64,000 bases of DNA. It comes from Okapia johnstoni. Its lineage: Eukaryota; Chordata; Mammalia; Artiodactyla; Giraffidae. The position numbers were made by a program, and so were the translations under genes. The DNA lies in the NCBI GenBank assembly GCA_024291935.2, contig CM044313.1, positions 82,087,001-82,151,000 of the forward strand, in the 5' to 3' direction. Of this stretch, positions 10,643 to 21,836 are shown one piece after another (positions within the stretch are counted from its first letter, which is position 1; every line of letters starts with the position of its first letter). Below the pieces are notes generated by a model, which saw nothing but the letters and a program-made list of their open reading frames with translations, was not told the origin of the DNA and did no database searches.

Positions 10643-11474
10643 TCTGTTGCTGTGCCTTACTCTGTATCGACAATAAAGCTGATCCGTGAGTATAAAGTGA
10701 AAAAAATAAAATGAGAGAGACAGACAGACAGACTTTCTCGAGATAGTGGCTTCCGAAAGCCTAAAGCCCAGGGTGGCACTGAATGCTTAGAAGTGGGTTT
10801 GGGGGAGAAGAAGACTACTCCACACCAGAAGAACATTGCTTCATGCCTGGGGAAAGGAGGGACGGATAGATGCCACTGGACAGATGTCCTTGAGGCCCAA
10901 AGACTGAGGCTGTGGGCCCTGACTGCTGCAGAGAGGAAGCACCATTCTCGGGCGATTCCTGTGCCCTCCTGGAAGAGCATGGCCCTGGGACGTGAAGGAA
11001 CACAGTGGATAGGAATGAAGGGTGTCCCAGGGCAGCCTTCCTGAACCAGTGCGTAGGAGGCACAATTTGGGTGGATACCTACCAGACCCAGGTCTGGAGG
11101 ATCACTCTGGGCCTGCACTGCCATCACCACCACGCCTTGGGGTTCACAAGTCCTGCAGATGCAGATTCAACTCGAACAAATGGCAGATGCCAGTAGAAGG
11201 GGCAGGTTGTGGAGGGTGAAGCCTCAGAGGATTAGGCACTTGGAATCAAGTTGTTATAGAAAATAAAGGAAGCCAGAATGTGCACCAAAAACTGTGCAAG
11301 CCACATGGAAGGCTGGCAGTATTTAAGCTCAACAACAGCCTCCAAATGAGCCTTTCCCAGGGCCTCTCACATGGCACCTCTGAGGCAGCTGCCCCTCTTC
11401 CCACTAACTCCAGATTTTCACTTCTGAATCCCCAGTTTTTCCCCCAAAACATCTTAGTTTCTTTCTTTTTTTCC
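10643..11474. other. Single-copy stretch
   Basis: No repeat recognised in about 830 bases. Open frames on both strands, including a 158-residue minus-strand frame at 10657-11133, show no family motif. A conserved-element or exon role is not visible. Confidence 0.4.
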
Positions 11475-11592
11475 CATTTTTTTGGTTGTTCTGAGTAGTG
11501 CAGGGGATCTTAGTTCCCTGACCAGGGATCGAACCCATGCCCCTTGCAGGGAAAGCACAGAGTCTCAACCACTGGACCACCAGGAAAGTCTC
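11475..11592 (-). mobile_element. CHR-type SINE, antisense
   Basis: gatcttagttccctgaccag, gatcgaacccatgcccctt, ccactggaccaccaggaaag is the complement of the CHR head. A T-rich tract on the left is its inverted tail. Confidence 0.85.
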
Positions 11593-11660
11593 TCTTTCTT
11601 TTTCTTTTTTCCTTCCTTCCCTTCTTTCTCCCTCCCTCTCTCTTTCTTTCTTTTAGTCTC
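11593..11660. repeat. Pyrimidine tract (TTTC/CCTT)n
   Basis: Almost pure C/T run next to the antisense SINE; the complement reads as AAAG/AAGG repeats. Confidence 0.85.
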
Positions 11661-11934
11661 CTCAAAATTGCCTTTAATAGCCAGTAGGAACAACCTCCAT
11701 AACCCTTTCGAATAAAGATCATAAACAACAAGGGAGAAACAGTGCTTCTCCATTGATCCACTTCCTCCTGGGGAAGGCAGAAGCCAGTTTTTCAAAACAC
11801 CCAGCTTCACCTTCCCTCCCTGGAGAGGAGAGGAGTCTGAGTGAATACCTTCCCTGGTGAAGGGGGCCTGAGATGCTCCCAGTCCTGCAGAGAAAGGAGG
11901 CAATGTTTCCTCATTAAAACAAACTGATAGTCAG
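11661..11934. other. Unassigned sequence
   Basis: Nothing recognised between the pyrimidine tract and the L1 3' UTR. Confidence 0.4.
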
Positions 11935-12125
11935 TGTCAAGCTGCTGTGTAGCACAGAGAACTCAGCTCAGTGGTGTGATGATCTACAGGGGTGGGATGG
12001 ACGGGGTGCGAAGGAGGTTCAAGAGGGAGGGGACTTATGTATATTTACAGCTGGTTCACTTTGTTGTACAGCAGAAACTAACACAACATTGTAAAGCAGT
12101 TATCCTCCAGTTTAAAAAAAATAAA
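11935..12125 (+). mobile_element. Ruminant L1 3' UTR end
   Basis: ctgctgtgtagcacagagaa, ttcactttgttgtacagcag, acaacattgtaaagcagtta and an A-rich tail match the artiodactyl L1 3' terminus. 5'-truncated. Confidence 0.8.
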
Positions 12126-12648
12126 CTGAGCTTTCCCATCTACTTCCCAAGTATTCTTACCAAAGTTGTTTTTAATGAAGTCAAGGTGAAATCTGTGTTA
12201 CCTTTTGGGAAAAATGCCAGCTAATCAGAGCTAAGATGGTGTGTCCCCATTTCTACCCCTCTCACCTTCTCCAATGACAAAGGTCAGCTTTCCTAAAGAT
12301 TCGGGGCCTCTGTGACCTGAAATATCTACCCCTAAAAAGACTAATGCCTACTGAAAGCATTTGCCCTGTAATTGGTCCTGGAAGTGAAATTTGTGCGTGA
12401 GTTCCAGGAATAACAGCGACTGCTAGTGGCAACAGTACCCCAACCTCCTCCTTCCTGAGTGAGGCCAGGATGAAGATAGAAACATGCTGAAGGTAAGAGA
12501 AAATCCCACCCTCCACATTCTCCAGTCTCTGTGGTTTCTGGGTAGGAACTTTTCCTACTCAGTCCTGAAAAAAACAACAGGCTCTGGCTTTATGCCAGCC
12601 CCTCCATCTCCACATTTGCCTTGAGTCTCTACTTGGCAGCATACACCA
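12126..12648. other. Single-copy stretch
   Basis: No repeat recognised. Short open frames on the minus strand only. Confidence 0.4.
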
Positions 12649-12652
12649 GTGT

Positions 12653-12690
<38 letters not shown>
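12649..12690 (+). repeat. (TG)n microsatellite
   Basis: About 20 TG units with one TA interruption, grown from the tail of the antisense Bov-tA. Confidence 0.95.
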
Positions 12691-12691
<1 letters not shown>

Positions 12692-12896
12692 CAGTCGTGT
12701 CTGACTTGTTGCAACCCCATGGACTGTAGCCCTCCAGGTTCCTCTGTCTATGGAATTTTCCAGGCAGGAATACTGGAGTGAGTTGCTATTTCCTACTTCA
12801 GGGGATCTTCCTGACCCAGGGATCCAATACATGTCTCTCGTGTCTCCTGCACTGGCAGGCGGATTCTTTACTAACTGCGCCACCTGGGAAGCCCCT
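12649..12896 (-). mobile_element. Bov-tA SINE with (TG)n end
   Basis: Antisense copy from tcagtcgtgtctgacttg to gccacctgggaagcccc, with a TG microsatellite at its 3' end. TSD caccagtgt sits at 12644-12652 and 12898-12906. Confidence 0.9.
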
Positions 12897-13439
12897 GCAC
12901 CAGTGTCCCCTGGAGAAAGCAATGGGTGGCTCCTCCTACCTCCAAACCTGGCAAGGTCTTTGTTCCCTCTTTCCCAGGCTCAAAGAAGTGGAGCGAGCTC
13001 TCTGAAACTGGGTACAGACAGCTAACTTAAGTGACCCAGATTACAGCCACTGTCCTCTGCCTACCCCTCACTTGCTCTTCCCTTTCATCATCTCTCAGAG
13101 GTACCTGTGGTTGCCTTTCAAGCCTCCTGTTTTGGCTGCAGCATCTCTATTATAGTATGACCTCACACACTATAGTGGGACAGCCCACGGTAGGGGGCCC
13201 ATTAGTTGTAAGGTGGCTGGATGGAGAAAGAGAAAAGGAAATAAGGCACAGAGGGAAGAAACTGTGAAATGGAAAAATGAGAGATGATCACCCAGTCCTG
13301 GCCCTGGATACTTCATGTCCTACTTCTACGCTTCCTGAAGTCTGACAGCCCTTGGGTTCCATAAAGTGTCATTGTGCATCAGCCCAGCATCTTCTGTCTC
13401 CATCAGAGCTACACGACTCCTTCACTGAAAGTATCTGTC
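12897..13439. other. Single-copy stretch
   Basis: No repeat recognised. Open frames are short and lack motifs. Confidence 0.4.
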
Positions 13440-13562
13440 TCTCTCACAAGGATCCAGGATCTCCTTGACACCAAGGATCTTTTTTTATTCATATTTGTAA
13501 CTTCAGCCCTGGATGAAGAAGTCTGGCACAGAGAAGTGATTCAATCTCAACTGAATAAATAA
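13440..13562 (+). mobile_element. L2 3' end
   Basis: ctccttgacaccaaggatct, ttcatatttgtaacttcagc, gtctggcacagagaagtgat and aactgaataaat follow the L2 terminus. Confidence 0.7.
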
Positions 13563-13772
13563 AAGGACAGCTCAATTGTCCCACATTATCCTTGTGTTTC
13601 ATGACCAAAATTGTTAGATATTATGTTTGTGCTTTGCACGCACATGCAAATATTAAACATCTTTTCTTCCATTCACAGTTGAGAGTTAAATAGAAAACTT
13701 TTATAAATCCAGTAAACATAGCTATCTTCTCAGCACAGGTGTTTTTTTATGACCACCTAGAAACAAGGGCTC
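13563..13772. other. Unassigned AT-rich sequence
   Basis: No family recognised. Ends in the left TSD of the next SINE. Confidence 0.35.
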
Positions 13773-13915
13773 ATGGGACTTCCCTGTGGCTCAGTGGTTA
13801 AGACTCTGCCTACCAATGCAGGGGATATGTGTTCAATCCCTGGTCGGAAGCTAAGATCTAATATGCCATAGGGTGTAGCCAATTTTTTTAATTTAATTAA
13901 TTAATTTGAAAAATA
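13773..13915 (+). mobile_element. CHR-type SINE
   Basis: gggacttccctgtggctcag head and ctggtcggaagctaagatc. TSD gaaacaagggctc (13760-13772) and gagacaagggctc (13916-13928). Confidence 0.9.
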
Positions 13916-14329
13916 GAGACAAGGGCTCTATGTTGGTGCTCATGCTTTGGTGAAATCTCGCACAGGGCCTTCAAGAGTGAGTCATTGCCTTCCTAGCTGG
14001 CATTCTCCCTCTTGGCAGCAGCATCTGTGTCCTGCAGTAGATGTTAAAAATGCCAGACCAGCAAATTATCAGGATTGATTGCAGCAAGATCACAGGCAGT
14101 GTCTTGGCTCCTGGGACCTGCTGTGGCTCCTGCTGAGATGCTCTGAGAAAACAGGTCCTTCTTAATAACGAAAGAGGTAGGATGGGAAGCCTTCTGCCTT
14201 GCTGCTGGAGACAAGGACTAGTAAGGATATGATGCTTGGAGCCCAAAGTGATTTTAAAACCATGAAGGCAAATATCACCAAAATCCTGCGAATGGCAGAG
14301 CAAGAATATAAAAGAGCCTGACTGCTTAA
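13916..14329. other. Unassigned sequence
   Basis: No repeat named. The 110-residue minus-strand frame 13971-14303 has no recognised domain. Confidence 0.4.
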
Positions 14330-15055
14330 CAAACTGTCATAGACAGAGTAATGACCTTAAGATACCCATGATCTAATCCCTGGGACTTGAAAATCCTACC
14401 TTGTGCCTCCGTGCATGCTCAGTTACTCAGTTGTGTCTGACTCTTTGTGACCCCACGGACTGCAGCCACCAGGCTCCTCTGTCCATGGGATTCTCCAGGC
14501 AAGAATACTGGAGTGGGTGGCCATTTCCTTTCCCAGGGGATCTTCTTGACCCAGGGATGGAACCCACAAGTCCTGCATTTCCTGCTTTAGCAGGCAGATT
14601 CTTTACCACTGAGACAGCTGGGAAGCTAAATCTTACCTTAGGTAAGGAGAAGAACTTTGCAGATGTGATTAAGTTACAGCTTTTGAGATGAAGAGATTAT
14701 CCTGAATTATCTGGGCAGGTCCTAAAGGCAGTCATGAAGGTCCTTAAAAGAGGGAGGCAGAGGGTGATTTGAGTACAGAAATAGAAAGCAAGAGGTTGGA
14801 ATGATTCAAGTAAGGGACCCTGAGCCAAAGAAAGCAGAAGGCCTCCAGAAGCTAAAGAAAGCAAGGAAACAGCTTCTCCCCTAAAACCTTCAGAAAAAAA
14901 TCCAGCCATGCCAACTGACCCTTAATCCAGTGAAACTGATTCCAGACTTCTGGTCTCTAGAACTGTAAGAGAATAAATTTGGTTGTTTTAAGCCATCAGG
15001 TTTGTGGCAACTTGTCATAGCAGCAATTTGTCAGCAACAACCTAACACTGAACCC
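14330..15055 (+). mobile_element. MLT1-like (MaLR) LTR split by a SINE
   Basis: Left part catgatctaatccctgggac, right part from tttgcagatgtgattaagtt through gagattatcctgaattatct to aataaatttggttgttttaa, a MaLR LTR layout. The Bov-tA at 14403-14627 interrupts it. Confidence 0.7.
14403..14627 (-). mobile_element. Bov-tA SINE inside the MLT1-like LTR
   Basis: Antisense copy. TSD aaatcctacctt (14391-14402) and aaatcttacctt (14628-14639) proves insertion into the LTR. Confidence 0.9.
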
Positions 15056-15501
15056 ACGCTGGGAACTCCCTACCTCTGGATTTCTTGTGAAATGACCTAA
15101 TTTTTTAAATTCTTATGTTTTTAAGCTACTTTTTAGCAAGGCTAGTTGTTGCTATAGTCCAAAGCACCCTAAATAATACTTGTAGCATTAGTAATGGCAG
15201 TTTGGGTAGGGGTATTACAGGATATTGGTTCCACTGTAACACAGAAAGAATTTAAATACATACACAGAGAGGGAGCTGGTAGGACAATTCATGTTCAAGA
15301 GCTTTGCCCAGAACTCACCTTCATGTATCTAGCATATTGAGTACCTCCCACTTAGTTTACTTTTAGTGGTGATCAAATAAGTAGCAATGTTTTTTAATTA
15401 TCATTCAAGCACGTCTTATTGCTCTGCCATTTTTGTGGTGTTGCTCTCATCCTCATGGCCCACGTGACTTATCATCACTGCAGTGGAAAATCGGCCAAAG
15501 T
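15056..15501. other. Unassigned sequence
   Basis: The first half (ttttagcaaggctagttg, ccctaaataatac) feels like further old LTR sequence but cannot be placed. Confidence 0.35.
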
Positions 15502-15732
15502 GGGGATTTCCCTGGTAGTCCAGTGGTTAAGAAACCACGTGCCAATGCAGAGGACACAGGTTTGCTCCCTGGTGCAGGAAGATCCCATATGTCACGGAGC
15601 AACTAAGCCCATGAGACATAACTACTGAAGCCCACGTGCCCTAGAGCCCACGTTCCACAACAAGAGAAGCCACCGCAAGGAGAAGCCAGCACACAGCAAC
15701 GAAGACCCAGCACAGCCAAAATATGAGTAAAA
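15502..15732 (+). mobile_element. CHR-1-type SINE (long form)
   Basis: ggggatttccctggtagtcc head, gagcaactaagcccatga, agaagccaccgcaaggagaa and caacgaagacccagcacag. Confidence 0.85.
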
Positions 15733-16674
15733 AGTACCCAGCAAAAGAGAAGAGGGACAGGTCCCAAGATCAGGGCACAATCTGGAAAGTCGAACTTCCA
15801 CTCACAGAGCAATAGTCAAAACTGGTCGCAGGGCTATGCCTACTACGGGGAAGCTGGACATCTTAATTCCAAGGTGCCCAGTTAGAAACTCAGAAAAGGA
15901 AAAGGGATCACATATCATGGGATGCCAAATGGTCTGTTTCAGGAGTTGTGTGGATAGATTACAGGCACATTCAAGTTAAAATCAAGAGTTAAATGCAGTC
16001 CAGACCTCTCCTGTTCTGCTGCCCTGATTTATGATTTTTTTTTTTTTTTGGTAGCAGCAGAACTTTCAGTGTGTAAGAAAGATACCAGCAGTGGTGCCCC
16101 TCCCCCTTACCTTTCCCTCATCATCTAGGGCATGCATCTCTTTGGAACGATGGTGTTCTAAGAACCCACTTTGAAATGATGCATTTGCTCTAAAAGTAAG
16201 CAAAACCATACTACCAGACACAGTAATTCTTGGGGATTCCCAAGGCTTCTGAGTTTATTTCTCCTGTGAGAAACCCCCAAACTTTGATAAAGGAGCTGGA
16301 GGAGCCCTGCTTCTGCACTCAGAGTCCGGTCTATTTTAGAGTCACTCATGGCCGGAGAAGCAGAAGCTCGCACTCTGGGCTCAGCGAGCAAGAAGCCATT
16401 TTCAGTTACACTCCGTAGCTCGCAGAGCTATCTGGGGCCAGAGTGAATGCTGGTTGCCATGGCACTGCTTTAAATCATGTCTGTGCTGACACTGTCACAT
16501 GCTGTTCCCATACATGGGGGCCACATCTGTCTCTTCCCACTGTTGCTTGATGTTTGAGCTTTGCACCAAGAATAGAGATATATATGAGCAAGAAACCAAA
16601 TCCATGTGGTTGCCACACCTTCTACCTAAATAATATATAAGATACATGGATTGGAGATATTTCAACTAGGAAAC
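15733..16674. other. Single-copy stretch
   Basis: About 940 bases without a recognised repeat, with a T run at 16037-16051. The part 16320-16470 has more CpG than its surroundings and carries an RFX-like X-box at 16453-16466. Confidence 0.4.
16453..16466 (+). promoter_or_regulatory. RFX-type X-box-like palindrome
   Basis: gttgccatggcact agrees with the palindromic RFX motif GTTGCCATGGCAAC over its first twelve positions. It lies in non-repetitive DNA. Binding is inferred. Confidence 0.35.
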
Positions 16675-16800
16675 AAGAGATCTGGGTTCTGCTCACAGTC
16701 CTCCGCTCTGTAGCTCTGGGCAAATCCTTTAATCTGTAACTTAGCTTCCTTACCTGTACAGTGAAACAGATGCGATAGCGGGTCTCCGAGGCCTCCTGAC
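16675..16800 (+). mobile_element. MIR SINE
   Basis: gatctgggttctgctcacag, tagctctgggcaaatccttt, ttccttacctgtacagtg is the MIR core order. Confidence 0.75.
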
Positions 16801-17191
16801 ATCAGCAGCTCTGCTTCCTGTGTGTGGTTTCGAAGCTGCAGAGATGAGCAGAGCTCTGCAGAGGATGAACATCAAAGCATGAGTGAGGCAATTCCAGTAA
16901 GCTGTTGCACAGCCCTCTCCGTACTGACTGTTTCTGAAACTGTTCTCCAGCACCTCTGGGCTGCTAGCGATTTGTTTTGAGTCAATTCCCTGGCAAGATG
17001 CCACTTGCCAAAAGGTCCCTTCTGAGGTACTAAGGGGACTGTTTTCAGCTTAGGGTTGGATCATTATTTGCCTTGGAACTGATTTCTTCTCAGGATAGTT
17101 CCTCATTAAATGCTCAGGACTTTGGTCCCTAAAACTATTAGACCACCCCTCCTCCCGCTACCAAGTAAAGTCAATTTTAAAACTAGAGAAA
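16801..17191. other. Unassigned sequence
   Basis: Nothing recognised. Confidence 0.35.
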
Positions 17192-17322
17192 GGGGACTTC
17201 CCTGGCTGTCCAATGGTTAAGACTCCATGCTTTCACTTCGAGGGGCATGGGTTCAATCCCTCGTCAGGGAACTAAGATCCGCATGTCAAATGGTGTGCCA
17301 AAAAAAGAAAAAATTATGACAG
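17192..17322 (+). mobile_element. CHR-type SINE
   Basis: gggacttccctggctgtcca head. Perfect 14-base TSD taaaactagagaaa at 17178-17191 and 17323-17336. Confidence 0.92.
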
Positions 17323-17679
17323 TAAAACTAGAGAAACATACACATGTGAGGCTGACCTCTGGACCCATTTCACAGAGTAGCATCTCATGGGACAAAGAGA
17401 GCTGAGAGCAAGCAGTTCTAATACTGTTCAACCGGTGTGCAGCTGGTTTCCCTGGTGGGATACAAACATCTTTATGTTTCTGCTTACATTGCCCTGACCT
17501 CTACCCGGCCCTCATCTGTTGTTTGCAGGGACAGACTCTCACCTTCAAAGTCTCCTCCCTACCCCGCTTCAGTTATTTCTGGGAATCCCTAGAGAATGTC
17601 TCATGTACATCCACAAAACAAAAATATAAGCTGGGAAGCAAGGGTTACAGTGGGAACAGGGTGTCATAATATTAAACCG
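17323..17679. other. Unassigned sequence
   Basis: No repeat or coding signal recognised. Confidence 0.35.
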
Positions 17680-17968
17680 GCTTCCCTGGTAACTCAAATG
17701 GTAAAGAATCTACCTGCAATGCAGGAGATCTCAGTTCAATTCCTGGGTCGAGAAGATCCCCTGGAGGATGGATAGGCTACCCATTCAGATGGTTAATAAT
17801 CTGCCTACAGTGGAGGAGACCCTGGGTTGGGAAGATCCCCTGGGGGAGGGCATGGCAACCCACTCCAGTACTTTTGCCTGGAGAATCCCATGGACAGAGG
17901 AGCCTGGAGGGCTACAGTTCAAAGGGTCACAAATCTTTGGACGCCACTGAAGTGACTTAGCACACACA
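17680..17968 (+). mobile_element. Bov-tA SINE with partly duplicated head
   Basis: A first head (cttccctggtaactcaaatg) runs to agaagatcccctggagga. A second partial head (agatggttaataatctgcct ... ggttgggaagatcccctgg) follows before the BovA part. The same kind of double head occurs at 61709. Confidence 0.85.
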
Positions 17969-18134
17969 AAAGCTATCTCATCATAGCTCCTGATCCCTAT
18001 AAGCCTCTGTTATTAGAATTTTCCTTGGACTGGCTTTACTATTTTGCTGTTTCCTTCACTGAATGAATTAAATATATATCACACATGTTCACTATATGTT
18101 TAATGACAGTCATGCTTTTAACTCTTGGAAAAAC

Positions 18135-18650
18135 TATCCTTCAGCATTCATTTAACAAGTATTTGCCGAACAATTATTATAGGCAAGGTACCATGCAAGG
18201 GGGCAAGGCATGTAATAGAGAACAAGATAGACAAGGTCTCTGCCCTCATGAAGGCAACATTGTGGAAAAGAGAAAACCAGTAACAAACCAATCCCTTATA
18301 GATTGTGATTAGGGCAGTCAAGAGAGACCCCTTCTTCCTTGAAGGACATTAAGCTGAAGGAGACATTAGCTGGGATTGAAGGAGAGGAGCCAGCCCTCCA
18401 AAGAAGGGGAGGAAAAGAGTTCCAAGGCAAAGGAAATGATAAGCACAAGGACCCTGCTGTGGGACCAGATTCAACATGTCCTGAGAACTAGAAGAAGGCC
18501 ATGGTGGCTGGGGAAGAGTTGATCCAAGGAAAGATGGCCCAAGATAAGATCAAACAAGTAGTGTGGAACTTAGGGTCTAAAGTCAGGATTTGTCATTTAC
18601 TAAGAACTAAGGAAAGAAGTGTTAACCAACCAGAAGTTAGGTGATGCTTG
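18135..18650 (-). mobile_element. L2, antisense
   Basis: attcatttaacaagtatttg, agagaacaagatagacaagg, tctctgccctcatgaaggca and a gagttccaaggcaaaggaaa segment give the complement of the L2 3' region. Confidence 0.75.
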
Positions 18651-18726
18651 CATCTTTCTTATTTTACTACATCAAATGTTGGGCTTTCTTTTAGCTTTCT
18701 TGGTGTTAACATCTTACATACCATGA

Positions 18727-19165
18727 TTGTTGTTGCTTTTCAGTTGGTAAGTCATGTCTGACTCTTTGTGACCCAATGGACTCAGCACACCAGGCTGCCC
18801 TGTCCTTCACCATCTCCCAGAGCTTGCTCAAAGTCACGTCCATTGAGTCGGTAATGCCCTCCAACCATCTCAACCTCTGTCATCCCCTTCTCCTCCTGTC
18901 CTCATTCTTTCCCAGTATCAGGGCCTTTTCTAATGAGTTGGCTTTTCACATCAGGTGGCCAAAGTATTGGAGCTTCAGCTTCAGCATCTATCCTTCCAAT
19001 GAATATTCAGAGTTGATTACCCTTAGGATTGACTGGTTGGATCTCTTTGCTGTCAAAGGGACTCTCAAGAGTCTTCTCCAGCACCACAGTTCAAAAGCAT
19101 CAATTCTTCAGCACTTAGCCTTCTTTATGGTCCAGCTCTCACATCCATACATGACTACTGGAAAT
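18727..19165 (-). mobile_element. BovB 3' fragment, antisense (arm 1 of inverted pair)
   Basis: 3' terminus at the low coordinate, extending to catccatacatgactactgg. Its complement lies at 19612-20039. Confidence 0.9.
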
Positions 19166-19206
19166 GGTACAGTTCTCAAAAATAAGAAATTGGCATTTGT
19201 ACAGTA

Positions 19207-19465
19207 GGGACTTCCCCGGTGACCCAGTGGTTAAGAATCCACCTTACAATGCAGCGGATGTGGATTTGGTCCCTGGTCGGGGAACTAAAAACCCACATGT
19301 GGCAGAGCAATTAAGCCTGCGCGTCACAACTACTGAGCCTGAGCAACACAACTAGAGAGTCCATGTGCCTCAGTGAAAAATCCCATAGGATGCAACTAAG
19401 ATCCAACACAACCAAATAAAGAAATACATAAATATTTTAAAAAGAATAATTATTTAAAAAAACAA
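19207..19465 (+). mobile_element. CHR-1-type SINE between the BovB arms
   Basis: gggacttccccggtgaccca head, cacaactactgagcctgagc and gcaactaagatccaacaca. It sits in the roughly 320-bp spacer of the inverted BovB pair. Confidence 0.85.
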
Positions 19466-19483
19466 ACATTGGTACAATGTTAT

Positions 19484-20039
19484 TCAGCCATGAAATTAAA
19501 AGACACTTGCTCCTTGGAAGAAAAGCTATGACAAACCTAGACAGCATATTAAAAAACAGAGACATTACTTTGCCAACAAAGGTCCATCTATAGTCAAAGC
19601 TATGGTTTTTCCAGTAGTCATGTATGGATGTGAGAGTTGGGACCATAAAGAAAACTGAGTGCTGAAGAATTGATATTTTTGACCTGTGGTGTTGGGAAAG
19701 ACTCTTGAGAGTCCCTTGGACTGCAAGGAGATCCAACCAGTCCATCCTAAAGGAAATCAGTCCTGAATACGCATTAGAAGGACTGATGCTGAAGCTGAAG
19801 CTCCACTACTTTGGCCACCTGATGCGAGGAGCTGACTCGTTGGAAAAGGCCCTGATGCTGGGAAAGATTGAAGGCAGGAGGAGAAGGGGACTACAGAGGA
19901 TGAGACGGTTGGATCACCAACTCAATGGACATGAGTTTGAGTAAGCTCCGGGAGCTGGTGATAACAGGGAAGCCTGGCGTGCTGCAGTCCATGGGGTCGC
20001 AAAGAGTTGGACACGACTGAGAGACTGAACTGAACTGAA
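19484..20039 (+). mobile_element. BovB 3' fragment, sense (arm 2 of inverted pair)
   Basis: From gccatgaaattaaaagacac to ggacacgactgagagactga. TSD-like caatgttatt (19475-19484) and cagtgttatt (20039-20048). The 79-residue frame 19705-19944 is the RT C-terminus (LHYFGHLMRGADSLEK). Confidence 0.9.
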
Positions 20040-20094
20040 CAGTGTTATTAACTAAACGAGCATTTGCTGGATGTTTTGGTTTCCCACAAAATCA

Positions 20095-20340
20095 TTTCTT
20101 CTGCTCCAGGATCCATTTCAGGACCCCATTTTACATCATTTGTCATGTCCCCTTAGTCTCCTCCAGCCTGTAACAGTTCCTCAGTCTGTTTTGCTTGTTT
20201 CTTTTTTTGTTTTGTTTTGTTTCTCTTGACTTCAACAGTGTTCAAGAGTACCAGGTATTTGATAGAATGCTTCTCAGTTTGGATTTGTCTGATGTCTTCT
20301 CAGGATTAGACTGAGGCTATGGGTTTGGAAGAAGAAAACA
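20095..20340 (-). mobile_element. Old L1M fragment, antisense
   Basis: catttgtcatgtccccttag, cctgtaacagttcctcagtc, tttggatttgtctgatgtct is complementary to an old L1M interval. A related interval occurs at 59335-60050. Confidence 0.55.
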
Positions 20341-20399
20341 ACAGAGAGAATACGACGTATCTTCTTTTAACATAGATACAACTTAAGAACCTGGCTGTC

Positions 20400-20608
20400 G
20401 GGCTTCCCTCCTAGCTCAGTAGTTAAGAATCTACCTGCCAATGCAAGAGACAAGGGTTCAATTCCTGGTCCAGGAAGATCCCACATGCCATTGGGCAACT
20501 AAGCCTGTGTTCCACAACTAGAGAGTAGCCCCCACTTGCCACAACTAGAAAAAGCCGGAGCACAGCACAGCCAAAAATAAAAAAATAAAGTAAATAAATA
20601 TTTTTGAA
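20400..20608 (+). mobile_element. CHR-1-type SINE
   Basis: ggcttccctcctagctcagt head, tgggcaactaagcctgtgtt and an AAATAAA tail. TSD aagaacctggctg and aagaacttggttg. Confidence 0.88.
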
Positions 20609-20648
20609 AAAGAACTTGGTTGCAAATTGCCTCTAATACTCAGGGCAA

Positions 20649-20868
20649 GGGGCTTCCCAGGTGGCGCTAGTGGCAAAGAACCCGTCTGCCAATGCAGGAG
20701 ACACAAGAGATGAGGGTTCAATCCCTGGGTCAGGAAGATCCCCTGGAGGAGGCCACGGCAACCCACTCCAGTATTCTTGCCTGGAGAATCCCCTGAAGAG
20801 AGAAGTCTGGCTGGCTATGGGCTGCAAAGAGTTGGACACGCCTGACACAACTTAGCACAAGCACACAC
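20649..20868 (+). mobile_element. Bov-tA SINE
   Basis: ggggcttcccaggtggcgct head to gacacaacttagcacaagca. Complete copy. Confidence 0.9.
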
Positions 20869-21329
20869 TTGGGGAAGAGGGATTTTGTGACATTTAGGCA
20901 AAGAAGGGGAAGCTTCCTGCAACTGAAGCTAGGGAGAAGGATCCAGAAATCAACAAGTGACTTCATTCTGGATGTTGGTCCCAAACGCAATCTATCCAAT
21001 TATTTTGCAAGTTGAAGTCACTGATTTCAAGGAATTGTCAGGCGAATAAGTATGTGAAATGCTGCAAATTCATCCTTTGCTCCATGACCCTCCTTATCAC
21101 TGGGTCAAGAGTCTTAGCTAATGTGTTATGAAGAGTAGCATGTTATTCCTATTAGGCCAGCCATTACCAATATTTAATTTGTTTTCACTTTTGAAAGGAG
21201 TGATTGTGTGGCTCAGACATCCTCACTCGTCCCCTTATACTAATTGTGTGGTTACCATGTTTGTTTTTCCTTTAGATTTACGTGTTCTTTTATAGTTGCT
21301 TTGTGACCTTCCACTAACCATTAAATGTT
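20869..21329. other. Single-copy stretch
   Basis: No repeat recognised; AT-rich, without a convincing frame. Confidence 0.4.
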
Positions 21330-21507
21330 GCTTCTACATCAGGCCCTCTGTTCTTTCTCTCTGCTCTCCATATCCTGAAAACTCCAAATCTATACCACCT
21401 GAATTGCCACCAGATATCCAGACTGTTTTTCCACTGTCTCTTGGCCTCTGACCTTTCCATGACGCATGCACCCAAAACTTAGCTCTTTAGAAACAAGACA
21501 CTTAGGG

Positions 21508-21670
21508 GGACTTCCCAGGTGGTCCAGTGGCTAAGACTCTGAGCTCCCAATGCAGGCAACCCGGGTTTGATCCCTGATCAGAGAACTAGATCCCACAGGC
21601 CACAACTAAGACCTGGTGCAGCCAAGTAAACAATAATAAATGAATACATTAAAAAAGAAAGAAAGAAAGC
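21508..21670 (+). mobile_element. CHR-type SINE
   Basis: gggacttcccaggtggtcca head and gatcagagaactagatccca, tail of AAAG units. Confidence 0.85.
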
Positions 21671-21720
21671 AAAAACCTTCGTTAAAAAAAAAACGAAGAA
21701 AAGAAACAAAACCATTAGAA

Positions 21721-21836
21721 AGCTCCCTGGTAGCCTAATGGTTAGGATTCTGAGCTTTCACCGCCATGACTCGGGTTCCTTCCCTGGTTAGGGAACTGAG
21801 ATCCTGCAAGCCACACCTCAAAGCCAAGAAAGGGAA
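21721..21836 (+). mobile_element. CHR-type SINE, variant head
   Basis: agctccctggtagcctaatg, gtttagggaactgagatcc-type wording (here ggttagggaactgagatcct). A different subfamily from its neighbour 50 bases upstream. Confidence 0.8.

Noticed and set aside
10657..11133. 158-residue minus-strand open frame as a gene
   Set aside because: No recognisable domain, no family motif, overlapping frames on both strands open equally, and no splice or promoter context.
16037..16051. Terminator-like T run
   Set aside because: Isolated T tract without an upstream RNA gene, typical of background mammalian DNA.
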